DNA of 50,994 nt from JBFXAN01 sp050184225 (GCA_050184225.1 JBFXAN010000029.1:1-50994), one strand, 5' to 3'. Shown: positions 31,730 through 40,965, counted from the stretch's first letter. Program-made: numbers and translations. Notes: generated by a model from the letters alone, not told the origin.

Positions 31730-33532
31730 ATGGAAAACGTGGACCCGAACGTCCGGGAATGGTGGAACGACCCGGTCCAGCGGGCGCGGTTTGAAGAACG
31801 GATGGATGTCGGCGGGATGAGCCGGCGCCGAGTACTCGGAATCATCGGCGCATTCGCGGCCGGCACGGCGCTCGTCGCCTGTGGCGGCAGCGATGACGAG
31901 GAGCCGGCCGCGGGTGGTCAGGCGCCGGCCGGAGGAACGCAAGCTGCCGGTCAGACCGGCGCCACCACGGAGAAGCTGGCGAAAGAGCAACTCTATCGTA
32001 ACACCGTGACCGACGAACCCTCGACATTCGACTACAACTTCAGCCTGTACGCGGCAAGCAGCCAGTATGTGGGCGCGCAGTTACTCAAGTTCGACCCTGA
32101 CCTGAATGTGAAGCCTGACCTGGCTGAGAGCTTCTCCGCCAACGACGCCGGCGATGTCTACACATTCAAGATCCGCAAGGGTACGAAGTGGTCCAACGGT
32201 GAGGATGTCAAGGCCGGCGACTTCGTCTATTCCTATACCCGCCGGCTGGACCCAAACAGCGGCGCCGACTACAAGGCGTTTCTGTATGACATCAAGAACG
32301 GCAAGAAGTTCGCCACGAAAGAGATCTCCGATCCGTCGCAGCTTGGCCTGAAGGCGATCGACGACTATACGCTTGAGATCACGTTGGAACAGCCGGCCGG
32401 ATACTTCCCGTCCCTCGCCGCCTATACCGCTGCCGCCGTCGTCAACAAGGGCGGCGTCGAGAAGTTTGGCAAGGACTACGGCCTCGATGCGGACAAGTTC
32501 ATCGCCGCCGGACCGTTCAAGCCCTCCAAGTGGGAGCACAACAAGTCCTTCGAGTTGGTCAAAAACGACGGTTATTGGGACGCGGGGAACATCAAGCTAC
32601 AGCGGGTGACCTCGCTAATCGTCAAGCAGGATCAGCGCGTTCCGACCTACGAGAATGACGAGATCGACGTTGTTCCGAGCGCGAACTTCGGTGACCTGAA
32701 GCGGCTGCAATCCGACGCGAAACTCTCCAAGGAGATCTTCCAGTTCGACCAGGTCGGTACCTGGTATCTGATGCCCAACCCCAAGTTCCCTCCTTTCGAT
32801 GAACCAAAGGTACGGCTGGCACTGGCCCACGCGATCGACCGGGACAAACTGGTCAAGGATGTGCTGCAGGGCCTCGGCAAGCCGGCGTTCACGATGAACC
32901 CAGCGGGTACCGTCTTCTACAACCCGAACGCGTACGAGCAGCACACCAAGTTCGACCCAAAGATGGCGATGGATCTGCTGAAGGGCACCAAGTATGAGGG
33001 CGGCAAGAACTGGCCCAATATCACGATGTCGGTGCGCAACAATGAGGCCGATGCCCATCGGGCGGCGATGGCGGCTCTGATCCAGATGTTCAAGGAGCAT
33101 CTGGGTATGAACATCGACGCCGAGCAGGGCGATCCGCAGGCGCTCTACAAGGAGATGTGGCAGGGGAACAAACAGCTGATGTGGCTTCGCTGGTACATGG
33201 ACTACCCGGATGCCAACAACACCAGCTTCGAGTGCTTCTACTCCAAGATCCCCGCCGGCAGCCGTCGTTCCTGGTGGGAGAACGCAGACTACGACCGGCT
33301 CGTCGAGCAGGGCAAGAGTGAGCCGAACCTGGAGAAGCGCAAGCAGTTCTATGTTCAGGCCGACGAGGTGATGATCAAGGACGGCGGCGCGGTCTTCGCC
33401 TACTATCCGCTCGCCTACGGTCTGCGGAAGCCGTATGTGGTCGGCGTACCGAAAAACTCGAAGGGTGACGAGGTTCCCGACTGGAACATCTTTGTGCGAC
33501 AGTTGGAGACGGTGTACATTCTGGAACACTGA
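31730..33532 (+). CDS. Extracellular solute-binding lipoprotein, family 5 (peptide ABC)
   Basis: 600 residues. After a 29-residue polar lead comes a twin-arginine type signal (SRRRVLGIIGAFAAGTALVA) with a lipobox LVAC at Cys51, then a Gly/Ala-rich linker, then the SBP_bac_5 domain (EPSTFDYNFSLYAASSQYVG; LNVKPDLAESFSANDAGDVY; RLALAHAIDRDKLV). It should be folded before export and lipid-anchored outside. The ATG at 31730 follows GGAAGGAAGGGG. It closes the operon. A Glu/Asp- and Lys-rich ligand lobe gives no clear specificity. Confidence 0.94.
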   Translation: MENVDPNVREWWNDPVQRARFEERMDVGGMSRRRVLGIIGAFAAGTALVACGGSDDEEPAAGGQAPAGGTQAAGQTGATTEKLAKEQLYRNTVTDEPSTFDYNFSLYAASSQYVGAQLLKFDPDLNVKPDLAESFSANDAGDVYTFKIRKGTKWSNGEDVKAGDFVYSYTRRLDPNSGADYKAFLYDIKNGKKFATKEISDPSQLGLKAIDDYTLEITLEQPAGYFPSLAAYTAAAVVNKGGVEKFGKDYGLDADKFIAAGPFKPSKWEHNKSFELVKNDGYWDAGNIKLQRVTSLIVKQDQRVPTYENDEIDVVPSANFGDLKRLQSDAKLSKEIFQFDQVGTWYLMPNPKFPPFDEPKVRLALAHAIDRDKLVKDVLQGLGKPAFTMNPAGTVFYNPNAYEQHTKFDPKMAMDLLKGTKYEGGKNWPNITMSVRNNEADAHRAAMAALIQMFKEHLGMNIDAEQGDPQALYKEMWQGNKQLMWLRWYMDYPDANNTSFECFYSKIPAGSRRSWWENADYDRLVEQGKSEPNLEKRKQFYVQADEVMIKDGGAVFAYYPLAYGLRKPYVVGVPKNSKGDEVPDWNIFVRQLETVYILEH

Positions 33533-33551
33533 TCGCGGCCCTCACCCCTGG

Positions 33552-33578
33552 CCCCTCTGCATTGAGTCACGAGAGGGG
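33552..33578 (+). terminator. Hairpin after the ABC operon
   Basis: CCCCTCT at 33552-33558 pairs with AGAGGGG at 33572-33578, close after the binding protein stop. The CCTCACCCCTGGCCCCTC context shows it derives from repeat family 2 (half copy). No T-run follows, so termination would be weak or Rho-assisted. Confidence 0.5.
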
Positions 33579-33750
33579 TGCACAGGAGGGACCGTTGCCG
33601 CGGGCGCTGGCAGCGTCGCAGGGCGGAGGAGTACTTGGGAGGGTGCTCCTCCGCTTCTGCACGCTCCGCGATATGGCGTCATAAACTGTTGTTAACCTGC
33701 GTCTGCTATAAGAGAAGCACGGCTCAGTTTCTCTTGATGGTGGCTCTCCT

Positions 33751-34542
33751 ATGATCCTCGAATGCTGTGATCGGTGCCTCGATGGCTCGATCGATGGCGC
33801 GCTCAACTTCCGCGACCTTGGCGGGCATCGTGCCGGCAGCGCAACGGTTCGCCGCCGCATGGTGTATCGCTCGGCGATGACGCACGACATTTCGGCAGAT
33901 GGCATCTCGATGCTCGCCGGCGCGTACGGATTGCGGATGGTGATCGACCTCCGATCGACGGAGGAGATCGCCGAGTACGGCACCGCGCCGTTTCAGGCGA
34001 CGGGCGTGTCGTACCATCACCAGCCCCTCAGCTCGCGTGCGGCCTCACCGCCGGAGATCGTCCGGCAGTATCAGCAGGAGATGCGGGAAGGGCGCTTCGA
34101 TTGGACCGCCTCCTACCTGCGCATGGTTGAATACGGCGCGCCGGCGCTCCGCTCGATTTTCGAGCTGGTGGCTGCCCCGGACGGCACGCCCGCCGTGTTC
34201 CACTGCATCGCCGGCCGCGACCGTACCGGCGTGGTAGCGGCGTTGCTGCTCGGATCGCTCGGCGTCAGCGGCAGCGATATCGCTGCCGACTATGCGATCA
34301 CCGGGGCGCATTTGAAACGGCAGGCGCATCGGTTTGCCCAACAGGCCGCGCGACTCGATCTGACGACGGACCAGATGACGAAGGTGCTCGAAACGGAAGC
34401 CGACGCCATGCATCGATTCCTCCAAGCGTTGACCGACCGCCATGACTCGATCGATGGCGCCGTGCGCGCCCTGGGTGTGCGAGAGTCGACGATCGCGACC
34501 CTACGCGACACCCTGCTCGAACCAGCAGCCGACGAACGGTAA
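33751..34542 (+). CDS. Protein-tyrosine phosphatase (PTP, Y_phosphatase3 type)
   Basis: 263 residues. The CX5R catalytic loop is HCIAGRDRTG with Cys152 and Arg158. The N-terminal GALNFRDLGGH and the IDLRSTEEIAEYG block are typical of bacterial PTPs related to Mycobacterium PtpB, which also accept phosphoinositides. There is no signal peptide. The ATG has no strong ribosome binding site. It sits alone upstream of dnaG. Confidence 0.92.
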   Translation: MILECCDRCLDGSIDGALNFRDLGGHRAGSATVRRRMVYRSAMTHDISADGISMLAGAYGLRMVIDLRSTEEIAEYGTAPFQATGVSYHHQPLSSRAASPPEIVRQYQQEMREGRFDWTASYLRMVEYGAPALRSIFELVAAPDGTPAVFHCIAGRDRTGVVAALLLGSLGVSGSDIAADYAITGAHLKRQAHRFAQQAARLDLTTDQMTKVLETEADAMHRFLQALTDRHDSIDGAVRALGVRESTIATLRDTLLEPAADER

Positions 34543-34648
34543 CCTCCCGCCGGCATCGCACCGACCCGTAACTTTTGCCCCGCTCCGGTGTTCTTAAGAG
34601 TGAGGGATGCGATGCGTTCGGGCGGGAGCGCAGGCGCTGCGGGAGCGG

Positions 34649-36625
34649 ATGAACGACATCGAGGCGGTCAAACAGCAGGCGGACATCGTTGCGGTCATCT
34701 CGCAGTACGTTTCACTCAAAGCTGAAGGCCGACGCTACAAGGCGAATTGCCCCTTTCATCAAGAGAAGACCCCTTCCTTCATCGTCAATCCAGAGTTGCA
34801 GATCTTCGTCTGCTTCGGATGCGGCGCCAAGGGCGATGTCTTTGGATTCTTGATGCAGCGGGAGAACCTGAGCTTTCCCGAAGCGTTGCGCGAGGTGGCC
34901 CGGCAGGTTGGCTATGAGCTATCTGGTGGCCGTGGCGGTGCTCCGCACGACGACCATGGACGGCTGATCGAGGCCAATGAGGCAGCGGTCCAGTTCTTCC
35001 GGGATCAATTGCTCACCGCCCCGGCGGCAGATCCGGCCCGCGTTTACGTCGAGCGGCGCGGTGTTGACGAGCCGACGGCGGAGACGTTCCAGCTCGGCTA
35101 TGCGCCCAACTCCTTTGACGCGCTCCGGTCACATCTGGTCGAGCGTGGCTTTACCGTTGGTGAGTTGGTGCAGGCGGGCCTTCTCTCCGAGGGGGAGCAC
35201 CAGCCATACGACCGCTTTCGCGACCGGTTGATGTTTCCGATCCGCGATGAGCGCGGCCGCGTGATCGCCTTCGGGGGCCGGGTGTTGGGTGACGGAGTCC
35301 CCAAGTACCTGAACTCACCGCAGACGGCGCTGTTCGACAAGAGCGGCACCCTTTATGCGCTGGATCTGGCCAAGGATGCGATCCGAACGGCGGGGAGTGC
35401 GGTTGTGGTGGAAGGATATATGGACGTGATCGCCGCGCATCAGCACGGCATTCGCAACGTCGTCGCCACGCTCGGCACGGCGCTGACGGAGAAGCACGTC
35501 CAGATCCTGAAGCGGTTTACCAAGCGGGTGACGCTGGCGATGGACGCCGATGCCGCTGGTCAGGAGGCGATGAGCCGCGGCCTGGCCGTGGTCGAGCGGG
35601 CAGCCGCCGCCGATCCGGATGCCCCGGTGGAGACGACAGTTGACTGGCGCGGCATGGTCTATCTGCATGCGGTCGCACCGGTCGAAGTGGCAGTCTTTAC
35701 GGTTCCACAGGGGAAGGATCCGGACGAGTTGATCCGAGCGGATCCCGACGCCTTCAACCGATTGGCCGAGCGGGCGATGCCGCCGTTCGAATTTCGGCTC
35801 CGGCACGAGCTCTCGAAGGCCGATCGAACCAATGCCCGTGCGATGGTGGAACTGACCGATCGGCTGCTGCCGGTGCTGAGCGGCATCTCGGACCGACGGC
35901 TTCAGGCACACTATCTCTCGCAGCTGGCGACGGCCACGGGCCTGCGCGAAGATGACCTGCGCGGACGCCTGCCGGAGGGTCGCACGCCGTCCGCCCTACC
36001 GGCGGCGATGTCATTGAAGGAGCGTACCGGCCGGCCGCGGCCGGCCGTCGACCGCGACAGCGTCGATCCACTGACACGAGCAGGCGGTCCGGTGACGGCG
36101 GCGGCTGGTGCGGCGGCCCGACAGGAGATGCTCTGCCTGCACCTGCTGTATTCCTTCGCCGGGCTGCGGATGGCAGGCATGTTGTTGGATGAAGGACTGT
36201 TCGAGGATGCGGCCAATCGCTATTTGTTCCAGGTCTGGCGAGGGTCGCCGAACGTGAGTCTGATACCAGACCTGTTAGATGAGCCGCTCCGGGCACGGCT
36301 CACGACCGTACTCACCCTGGCGGTGCCCCCGTTCGACGAGGTCAAAGCGGCGCGGGCGTTGGAGGATACCGTCAATCGAATGCAATTGCGCCGGCTCGAC
36401 GAACGAAAGCGGCTCTCCCTGGCGGCGATCCACGAGACGGAGTCGATGATCGACCGGACACACATGCTGGAACTCGCCAGCTCGCTGCTGAGCGGCAACA
36501 GCGCGCCTCACGAAACGGACGCCATGGCCGAAGCGGCGCTGGATGCGATCCGGGATGTCGAGGCCGGTGTGGAGCTGCATCGGCATGAGGCAGCGCTGCG
36601 TCGTGGCGAGAAACGCGAGATGTGA
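34649..36625 (+). CDS. dnaG: DNA primase
   Basis: 658 residues. The CHC2 zinc site is complete: Cys34, His37, Cys55, Cys58 (CPFHQEKTPSF...CFGCG). The catalytic core has VVVEGYMDVIAAHQHG and DADAAGQEAMSRG of the Toprim fold. The C-terminal helicase-binding part is divergent. The ATG at 34649 begins at the family's conserved N-terminal helix (DIEAVKQQADIV) and has GGGAG upstream; an in-frame ATG at 34607 would add 14 residues. A roughly 30-residue insertion (AAADPDAPVETTVDWRGMVY) lies after the Toprim motif. It is followed by rpoD, the old macromolecular-synthesis pairing. Confidence 0.95.
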   Translation: MNDIEAVKQQADIVAVISQYVSLKAEGRRYKANCPFHQEKTPSFIVNPELQIFVCFGCGAKGDVFGFLMQRENLSFPEALREVARQVGYELSGGRGGAPHDDHGRLIEANEAAVQFFRDQLLTAPAADPARVYVERRGVDEPTAETFQLGYAPNSFDALRSHLVERGFTVGELVQAGLLSEGEHQPYDRFRDRLMFPIRDERGRVIAFGGRVLGDGVPKYLNSPQTALFDKSGTLYALDLAKDAIRTAGSAVVVEGYMDVIAAHQHGIRNVVATLGTALTEKHVQILKRFTKRVTLAMDADAAGQEAMSRGLAVVERAAAADPDAPVETTVDWRGMVYLHAVAPVEVAVFTVPQGKDPDELIRADPDAFNRLAERAMPPFEFRLRHELSKADRTNARAMVELTDRLLPVLSGISDRRLQAHYLSQLATATGLREDDLRGRLPEGRTPSALPAAMSLKERTGRPRPAVDRDSVDPLTRAGGPVTAAAGAAARQEMLCLHLLYSFAGLRMAGMLLDEGLFEDAANRYLFQVWRGSPNVSLIPDLLDEPLRARLTTVLTLAVPPFDEVKAARALEDTVNRMQLRRLDERKRLSLAAIHETESMIDRTHMLELASSLLSGNSAPHETDAMAEAALDAIRDVEAGVELHRHEAALRRGEKREM

Positions 36626-36765
36626 CGATCGGGGGATTGTGCTGATCCGCGGGCACGATACTATGCGGAAACGCGGTTGCGAGACAGTCAAGAGATGTTG
36701 CGCTCGGTCACTCCCCATCGGACCGATGCGCAGCGGCGGAACAATGAGATCACAGGAGATCGATC

Positions 36766-38586
36766 ATGGTGAACGGACGGCGGACAGCACCGACACGACA
36801 GCAGGCGCGGTCGAATCGGGACACCACCGATGCAGTGCTCGAACGCGCGACACGACGTGATGACGCAACCGAGCCCGAGGATTCCTATGAGCACGCTGCC
36901 GAGGGCGGCAAGGATGCGAGTCTCACGGACGAACAGGACGTTGAGGATGAGCTTCAGGACGATGTGACCGTCACCGGCGACGGTGGCGCGGCGCCCTCGG
37001 GCGATCGTGCCCTGCGGACTGTGGACATCGCGGAACCGGTGGTCGGTCCTGATGGCGAGCCACAGCTGACCGAAGAGGACGAAGAACCGGAAAAAGAACT
37101 GGAGTCGGCGGTCCCCCTGGAAGACCAGGAGGGGATCGACGATCCCGTGCGGATGTATCTGCGCGAAATCGGTAAGGTCTTCCTGCTCACGGCGGATGAC
37201 GAGAAGCGGCTGGCCCGGCAAATGGAAGAGGGCAAGCATCTGGAGCGGTTGACGGTGGCCTGTGAGGCCGCCACCGGACGGCGCCCGGATTCCGCCGAAC
37301 TAGCGTACATGCTCTTTACCGAACTGGCCGAGCTGACCAACGTGAGCGCGGCCACCGAGCGCTACCTCAAAGTCAAAGAAGCGCTACGGCCGGCCGGCGA
37401 CGAAGAACGGAAGCGAATCGACGAGGAGCGGCGACAGGGTAAGGAAATTCCCCCGTTCAATCTCGCGGTCTTCGCCGCGAGCGTGATCAGCGGCGAGCGG
37501 CCGGTGGAGGGATTCGACGTCTCCTCGTTCAAGGCGGAACCGCGAACCCTCACCGCAATGATCTCCGATCCGCTCTTCCGCGCCACCGTCGATGCAGAAA
37601 TGGACCGCGGCCTGCGGGAGTACGTCGCGCGCATGATCGCCGAGGGTCCAGAGCCGACCGATGACGAGTATCGAACAGCAGAGCAGTCAATCGTCCGCCT
37701 GTCGATCGTCACGCACATCCTCACGACGGACCTCGTGGCGGTTGCGGCGAGCGCGATCGGCGGTGAAGCAAAGCTTCTGCCGCCGCCGGAATCCTTCGTG
37801 GAGAATCTGCGACCGCATGCGGAACCGTACCGCATCCATTTCGACCGGATCATGGTCGAGGGAGAGAAGGCGGAGAAGCGGCTGACGGAGGCGAACCTGC
37901 GGCTGGTCGTGAGCGTGGCGAAGAAGTACATCGGCCGGGGGATGTCGCTGCTCGACCTGATCCAGGAGGGCAACATCGGTCTGATCCGGGCGGTGGAGAA
38001 GTTCGACTACCGCAAGGGCTACAAGTTCAGCACCTACGCGACGTGGTGGATCCGTCAGGCGATCACGCGGGCGATCGCGGACCAGGCACGGACGATCCGC
38101 ATCCCCGTGCATATGGTCGAGACGATCAACAAGCTCGTGCGCGTCTCGCGGCGGCTGGTGCAGGAGTACGGCCGCGAACCGACCAGCGAAGAGATCGGCC
38201 GAGGGATGGAGATCACACCGGAGAAGGTGCGCGAGATCATCAAGGTGTCGCAGGAGCCTGTCTCGCTGGAGACACCGATCGGTGAGGAGGAGGACTCCCA
38301 CCTGGGCGACTTCATCGAGGACCAGGGCGCGCTCGCACCGGCCGAGGCGGCCTCTCACCAACTGCTGAAGGAGCAGGTTGAGGACGTGCTCGCCTCACTG
38401 ACGCCGAGGGAGCGGCGGGTGCTCCAGCTTCGGTTCGGCCTCGAAGACGGCCGCAGCCGCACGCTGGAAGAGGTGGGCAAGGAGTTCACCGTCACGCGCG
38501 AGCGCATCCGCCAGATTGAGGCGAAGGCGCTGCGCAAGCTCCGCCACCCCAGTCGTAGCAAAAAGCTGAAAGACTACCTGGATTAG
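36766..38586 (+). CDS. rpoD: Principal RNA polymerase sigma factor
   Basis: 606 residues, long for the family. An acidic disordered N-terminus (about residues 1-120) precedes region 1.2 (DDPVRMYLREIGKVFLLTAD). A non-conserved insert of about 210 residues follows up to region 2, which starts near residue 374 (EANLRLVVSVAKKYIGRGM; YKFSTYATWWIRQAITRAI, -10 recognition). Region 3 is HMVETINKLVRVSRR, and region 4 from about residue 544 holds the -35 helix-turn-helix (EEVGKEFTVTRERIRQIEAK). ATG follows AGGAG. It directs housekeeping transcription. Its last 38 codons are echoed 570 bp downstream. Confidence 0.97.
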   Translation: MVNGRRTAPTRQQARSNRDTTDAVLERATRRDDATEPEDSYEHAAEGGKDASLTDEQDVEDELQDDVTVTGDGGAAPSGDRALRTVDIAEPVVGPDGEPQLTEEDEEPEKELESAVPLEDQEGIDDPVRMYLREIGKVFLLTADDEKRLARQMEEGKHLERLTVACEAATGRRPDSAELAYMLFTELAELTNVSAATERYLKVKEALRPAGDEERKRIDEERRQGKEIPPFNLAVFAASVISGERPVEGFDVSSFKAEPRTLTAMISDPLFRATVDAEMDRGLREYVARMIAEGPEPTDDEYRTAEQSIVRLSIVTHILTTDLVAVAASAIGGEAKLLPPPESFVENLRPHAEPYRIHFDRIMVEGEKAEKRLTEANLRLVVSVAKKYIGRGMSLLDLIQEGNIGLIRAVEKFDYRKGYKFSTYATWWIRQAITRAIADQARTIRIPVHMVETINKLVRVSRRLVQEYGREPTSEEIGRGMEITPEKVREIIKVSQEPVSLETPIGEEEDSHLGDFIEDQGALAPAEAASHQLLKEQVEDVLASLTPRERRVLQLRFGLEDGRSRTLEEVGKEFTVTRERIRQIEAKALRKLRHPSRSKKLKDYLD

Positions 38587-38597
38587 ACCTAGGACGA

Positions 38598-38640
38598 AGT
38601 CAAGCGAGCACGGACCGCAATGTTCCATGCTCGCTTGACT
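38598..38640 (+). terminator. Hairpin after rpoD
   Basis: Perfect 13-bp stem AGTCAAGCGAGCA / TGCTCGCTTGACT with a 17-base loop, 12 bp after the rpoD stop. There is no T-run, so it may pause transcription or end it with Rho. Confidence 0.75.
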
Positions 38641-38656
38641 GGATGGCGGTGAAGAA

Positions 38657-38860
38657 ATGACGACCGAAGAACGTCTCACATCAAAGCAGCGGGCAATTCA
38701 GGCTATTGAAACGCTGCCGGATGACGCAACGATCGAGGATGCGATCGACTGTCTGGTGGTCGTTTCCAAGATTCAGGCGGGCTTGAATGAGGCCGACCGG
38801 GGGATGCTCATTCCCCACGAACGGGTCAAAGAGTACTTCGCTGAATGGCTGCATCAGTAG
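38657..38860 (+). CDS. Antitoxin of a ParE/RelE-type toxin-antitoxin pair
   Basis: 67 residues. KQRAIQAIETLPDDATIEDAIDCL followed by a KIQAGLNEADRG helix and VKEYFAEWL is the pattern of the small helical antitoxins that precede ParE-like toxins. GAAG lies before the ATG. Its last 16 bases overlap the toxin gene. It should bind the toxin and autoregulate the pair. Confidence 0.82.
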   Translation: MTTEERLTSKQRAIQAIETLPDDATIEDAIDCLVVVSKIQAGLNEADRGMLIPHERVKEYFAEWLHQ

Positions 38861-39135
38861 GATGGACGCCTCGTGCACGGGACGATCTCGAAGCTGCTCG
38901 CCTATTCATCGCCCGAGACTCGCTGCGTGCCGCCGCGATGCTGGTTGGTCGCGTATACAGCGCAGTCAGCCACCTTGAAGAGTTTCCCCTATCGGGAAGG
39001 GTCGTTCCCGAGTACGGAGAGCAGTCCATTCGCGAGGTGATCGTTCGCCCGTACCGCATTTTCTACGAGGTCGAAGGCGACCGGGTGCGAATTCTTGCCG
39101 TTCATCATTCAGCGCGTCAGATACCCGACCTGTGA
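38845..39135 (+). CDS. ParE/RelE superfamily toxin
   Basis: 96 residues. WTPRARDDLEAARLFIARDS, the first helix pair, then HLEEFPLSGRVVPEY, REVIVRPYRIFYEVEGDRVRILAVHHSARQ, the RelE/ParE beta-sheet signature. It probably inhibits gyrase (ParE) or cleaves mRNA (RelE). The Arg-rich REVIVRPYRIFYEV and terminal RQIPDL suggest the ParE side, not certain. It overlaps the antitoxin by 16 bases. The pair lies between the true rpoD end and its degenerate copy. Confidence 0.87.
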   Translation: MAASVGWTPRARDDLEAARLFIARDSLRAAAMLVGRVYSAVSHLEEFPLSGRVVPEYGEQSIREVIVRPYRIFYEVEGDRVRILAVHHSARQIPDL

Positions 39136-39156
39136 TGCGATGCTTCATATAACGGT

Positions 39157-39267
39157 GTGGGCAAGGAGTTCACGGTGACGCGCGGGTGCATCCGCCAGAT
39201 TGAGGCGAAGGCGCTGCGCAAGCTCCGCCACAGCCGCTCCAAGACACTGAAAGACTACCTGGACTAG
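39157..39267 (+). pseudogene. Degenerate copy of the rpoD 3' end
   Basis: 37 codons, including stop, that align to the last 38 codons of rpoD (38473-38586) with about 89% nucleotide identity. They read VGKEFTVTRGCIRQIEAK... and end KTLKDYLD, stop. Differences: several silent changes, Glu to Gly and Arg to Cys in the -35 recognition helix, loss of one Pro codon, and Ser/Lys changes near the end. There is no start codon and nothing of the gene upstream. It is followed by its own hairpin. It is either the remnant of a second sigma gene or a duplicated gene end left by integration. Confidence 0.9.
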
Positions 39268-39275
39268 CGCCTGAG

Positions 39276-39310
39276 TGATTGGTCCCGCGCCATTTACGTG
39301 GGGCCAATCA
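39276..39310 (+). terminator. Hairpin after the rpoD-tail copy
   Basis: TGATTGGTCCC pairs with GGGGCCAATCA (one G-T/mismatch position) around CGCGCCATTTACGT, 9 bp after the copied stop. Both rpoD ends therefore carry a downstream hairpin, but the two hairpins differ in sequence. Confidence 0.65.
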
Positions 39311-39340
39311 ACATTCTGAAGTCTCTGGTGGTAGACTTAT

Positions 39341-40261
39341 ATGATGACCCTATCACCTGTCCCCGAACCGTTTGTCAACGAAGATCTCTCGAAGCTGGAA
39401 AACCGCACGAACCTGGCGCTCTTTGGATTGATGCTCATCCCACAGGTGCGGGTGTGGTTTCTTGAGCGATTGGCCCTTCCATCGGACAGCAAGGTTTACC
39501 CGCCGAAGAACGTCTCCGGAGGACGGCCAGACTTTGTGGTCGTCGACTCCACAGGTGCCGTCGCTGCATGGATAGAAGTTGAACTTGGTGCCGAGAACCA
39601 AGCGCAACTGATGAAGTACCGACAGACTTTGACGCGGCCCATTCGGTCGATCGTCGGCCCACAGGACGCAGGCGGAGATCTATCTCTCGAAGAGATTGCG
39701 CGTGTTGTTTCGGATACACTCACCGAAACGTTCGATCATCAGCAGATGATCAATGCTGGTGTGTTTACCACGCTTGTAAGTCAGATGACTGGATCAGTAC
39801 AGCCGTGGGACTATGTTGACCCAGAAGAAATCGTACGACATCAACCGCTTATCCAGGCTCTTACCGTTCATCTCGGACACGAACTACGCTTTGGCACACC
39901 GCCCATAGCGCCCGGAACAGCGCAGGTCATGACGATAACGCAAAGAGGTTGGACCATCCGCGTGTTCTCGAAGGCTGCATCAATGGGAACGGTAGCCATC
40001 ATCTGGGACCAGTCAATGGGCAGGGGACGGATTCACATACCGTCGCGAGATCATCTCGCTCGATACTTGCCATCGGCGCCGGAAGCAGTCGGTGACTTTG
40101 TCTCCTTTTTCGCGAGTTTGGGTCTGGATCTCACGGCAATCGCTGAGAAGCAGCGGCTGGCGATCGCGGAGCAGCAACTGGTGGAAGCGGCCGAACCACT
40201 CGCCGACCGGATTCGCTCACTTGCAAGGGCATACGGATCCGCGTCGTCGCATACATCGTAA
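39341..40261 (+). CDS. Hypothetical protein with PD-(D/E)XK-like motif
   Basis: 306 residues. Near the N-terminus Glu20 (KLENRTNLALF) is followed by GRPDFVVVDSTGAVAAWIEVELG, in which Asp64 and Glu79-Val-Glu81 fit the core of the PD-(D/E)XK nuclease fold with Glu in place of the usual Lys. The remainder is helical and ends in a coiled stretch (IAEKQRLAIAEQQLVEAAEPLADRI). It could be a nuclease-related or DNA-binding protein of an accessory system. It sits right after the toxin-antitoxin block. I do not recognise the family. Confidence 0.7.
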   Translation: MMTLSPVPEPFVNEDLSKLENRTNLALFGLMLIPQVRVWFLERLALPSDSKVYPPKNVSGGRPDFVVVDSTGAVAAWIEVELGAENQAQLMKYRQTLTRPIRSIVGPQDAGGDLSLEEIARVVSDTLTETFDHQQMINAGVFTTLVSQMTGSVQPWDYVDPEEIVRHQPLIQALTVHLGHELRFGTPPIAPGTAQVMTITQRGWTIRVFSKAASMGTVAIIWDQSMGRGRIHIPSRDHLARYLPSAPEAVGDFVSFFASLGLDLTAIAEKQRLAIAEQQLVEAAEPLADRIRSLARAYGSASSHTS

Positions 40262-40494
40262 CGGACAACGACGCCAGACGTCCTATCACCGCGGCGGCCG
40301 CAGCCAGACGACAATTCACGCCAGATGAATCAGTCGGTTTCTTGCACTATCTGTCTATGGCCACAGTGACCCGTTCACCGGAAACGGATATCCGCAGGTT
40401 GCTGCGCGTGGTGGTTTCTCTGTACGGTATGCGGCATTGATCTTGCTGTCGTGAATTCACAGACTCCCATGTAGTCGGAAGGTGAATCGAGCCA

Positions 40495-40965
40495 ATGGAT
40501 CAGTCGGAACGACAGGTCTTGATTACGCGGTATGTCGAGGGGCCGCGTGTGGTGGAGGAGGCGCTGGCGCGCATCGGCGCGGATCGCTTGGATGTCAGGG
40601 CCGAAGATGGATGGACGGCACGGGAGGTCGTGCATCACCTCGCGGACAGTGAGATGACCTCGGCGATCCGGTTGCGGCGCTTGATCGCCGAGGACCGGCC
40701 GGAGATCGTCGGCTACGACGAGCCGGAATATGCCCGCCGTCTCTACTATGACCGGCCGATTGAGACATCACTGGCGGCGGTGAAAGCGGCGCGGGCCTCG
40801 ACGGCCACGATCCTCGAACGCATGATCGAGGACGAGTGGCAACGCGAAGGCACGCACAGCGAGAGCGGACGCTATTCGGTAGAAGACTGGTTGCGCATCT
40901 ACGCCGCCCACGCACATGAACACGCCGCCCAGATAGCGCGAGCGGGCGGCGCGGCGGTTTCGTGA
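40495..40965 (+). CDS. DinB-like four-helix metalloprotein
   Basis: 156 residues. The DinB/YfiT pattern is visible: EDGWTAREVVHHLADSE, with the first metal His in HHLADSE, and IYAAHAHEHAAQIARAGG, with the C-terminal HxxxH pair. Relatives are thiol-transferases or metal-dependent enzymes of uncertain substrate. ATG follows GGAAGG. It stands alone and is closed by a hairpin at 40984-41009. Confidence 0.87.
   Translation: MDQSERQVLITRYVEGPRVVEEALARIGADRLDVRAEDGWTAREVVHHLADSEMTSAIRLRRLIAEDRPEIVGYDEPEYARRLYYDRPIETSLAAVKAARASTATILERMIEDEWQREGTHSESGRYSVEDWLRIYAAHAHEHAAQIARAGGAAVS

Noticed and set aside
36626..36765. Possible promoter for rpoD (TTGTGC, TACTAT)
   Set aside because: The -35 match is weak and the gap to dnaG is short enough for cotranscription; not strong enough to list as a feature.
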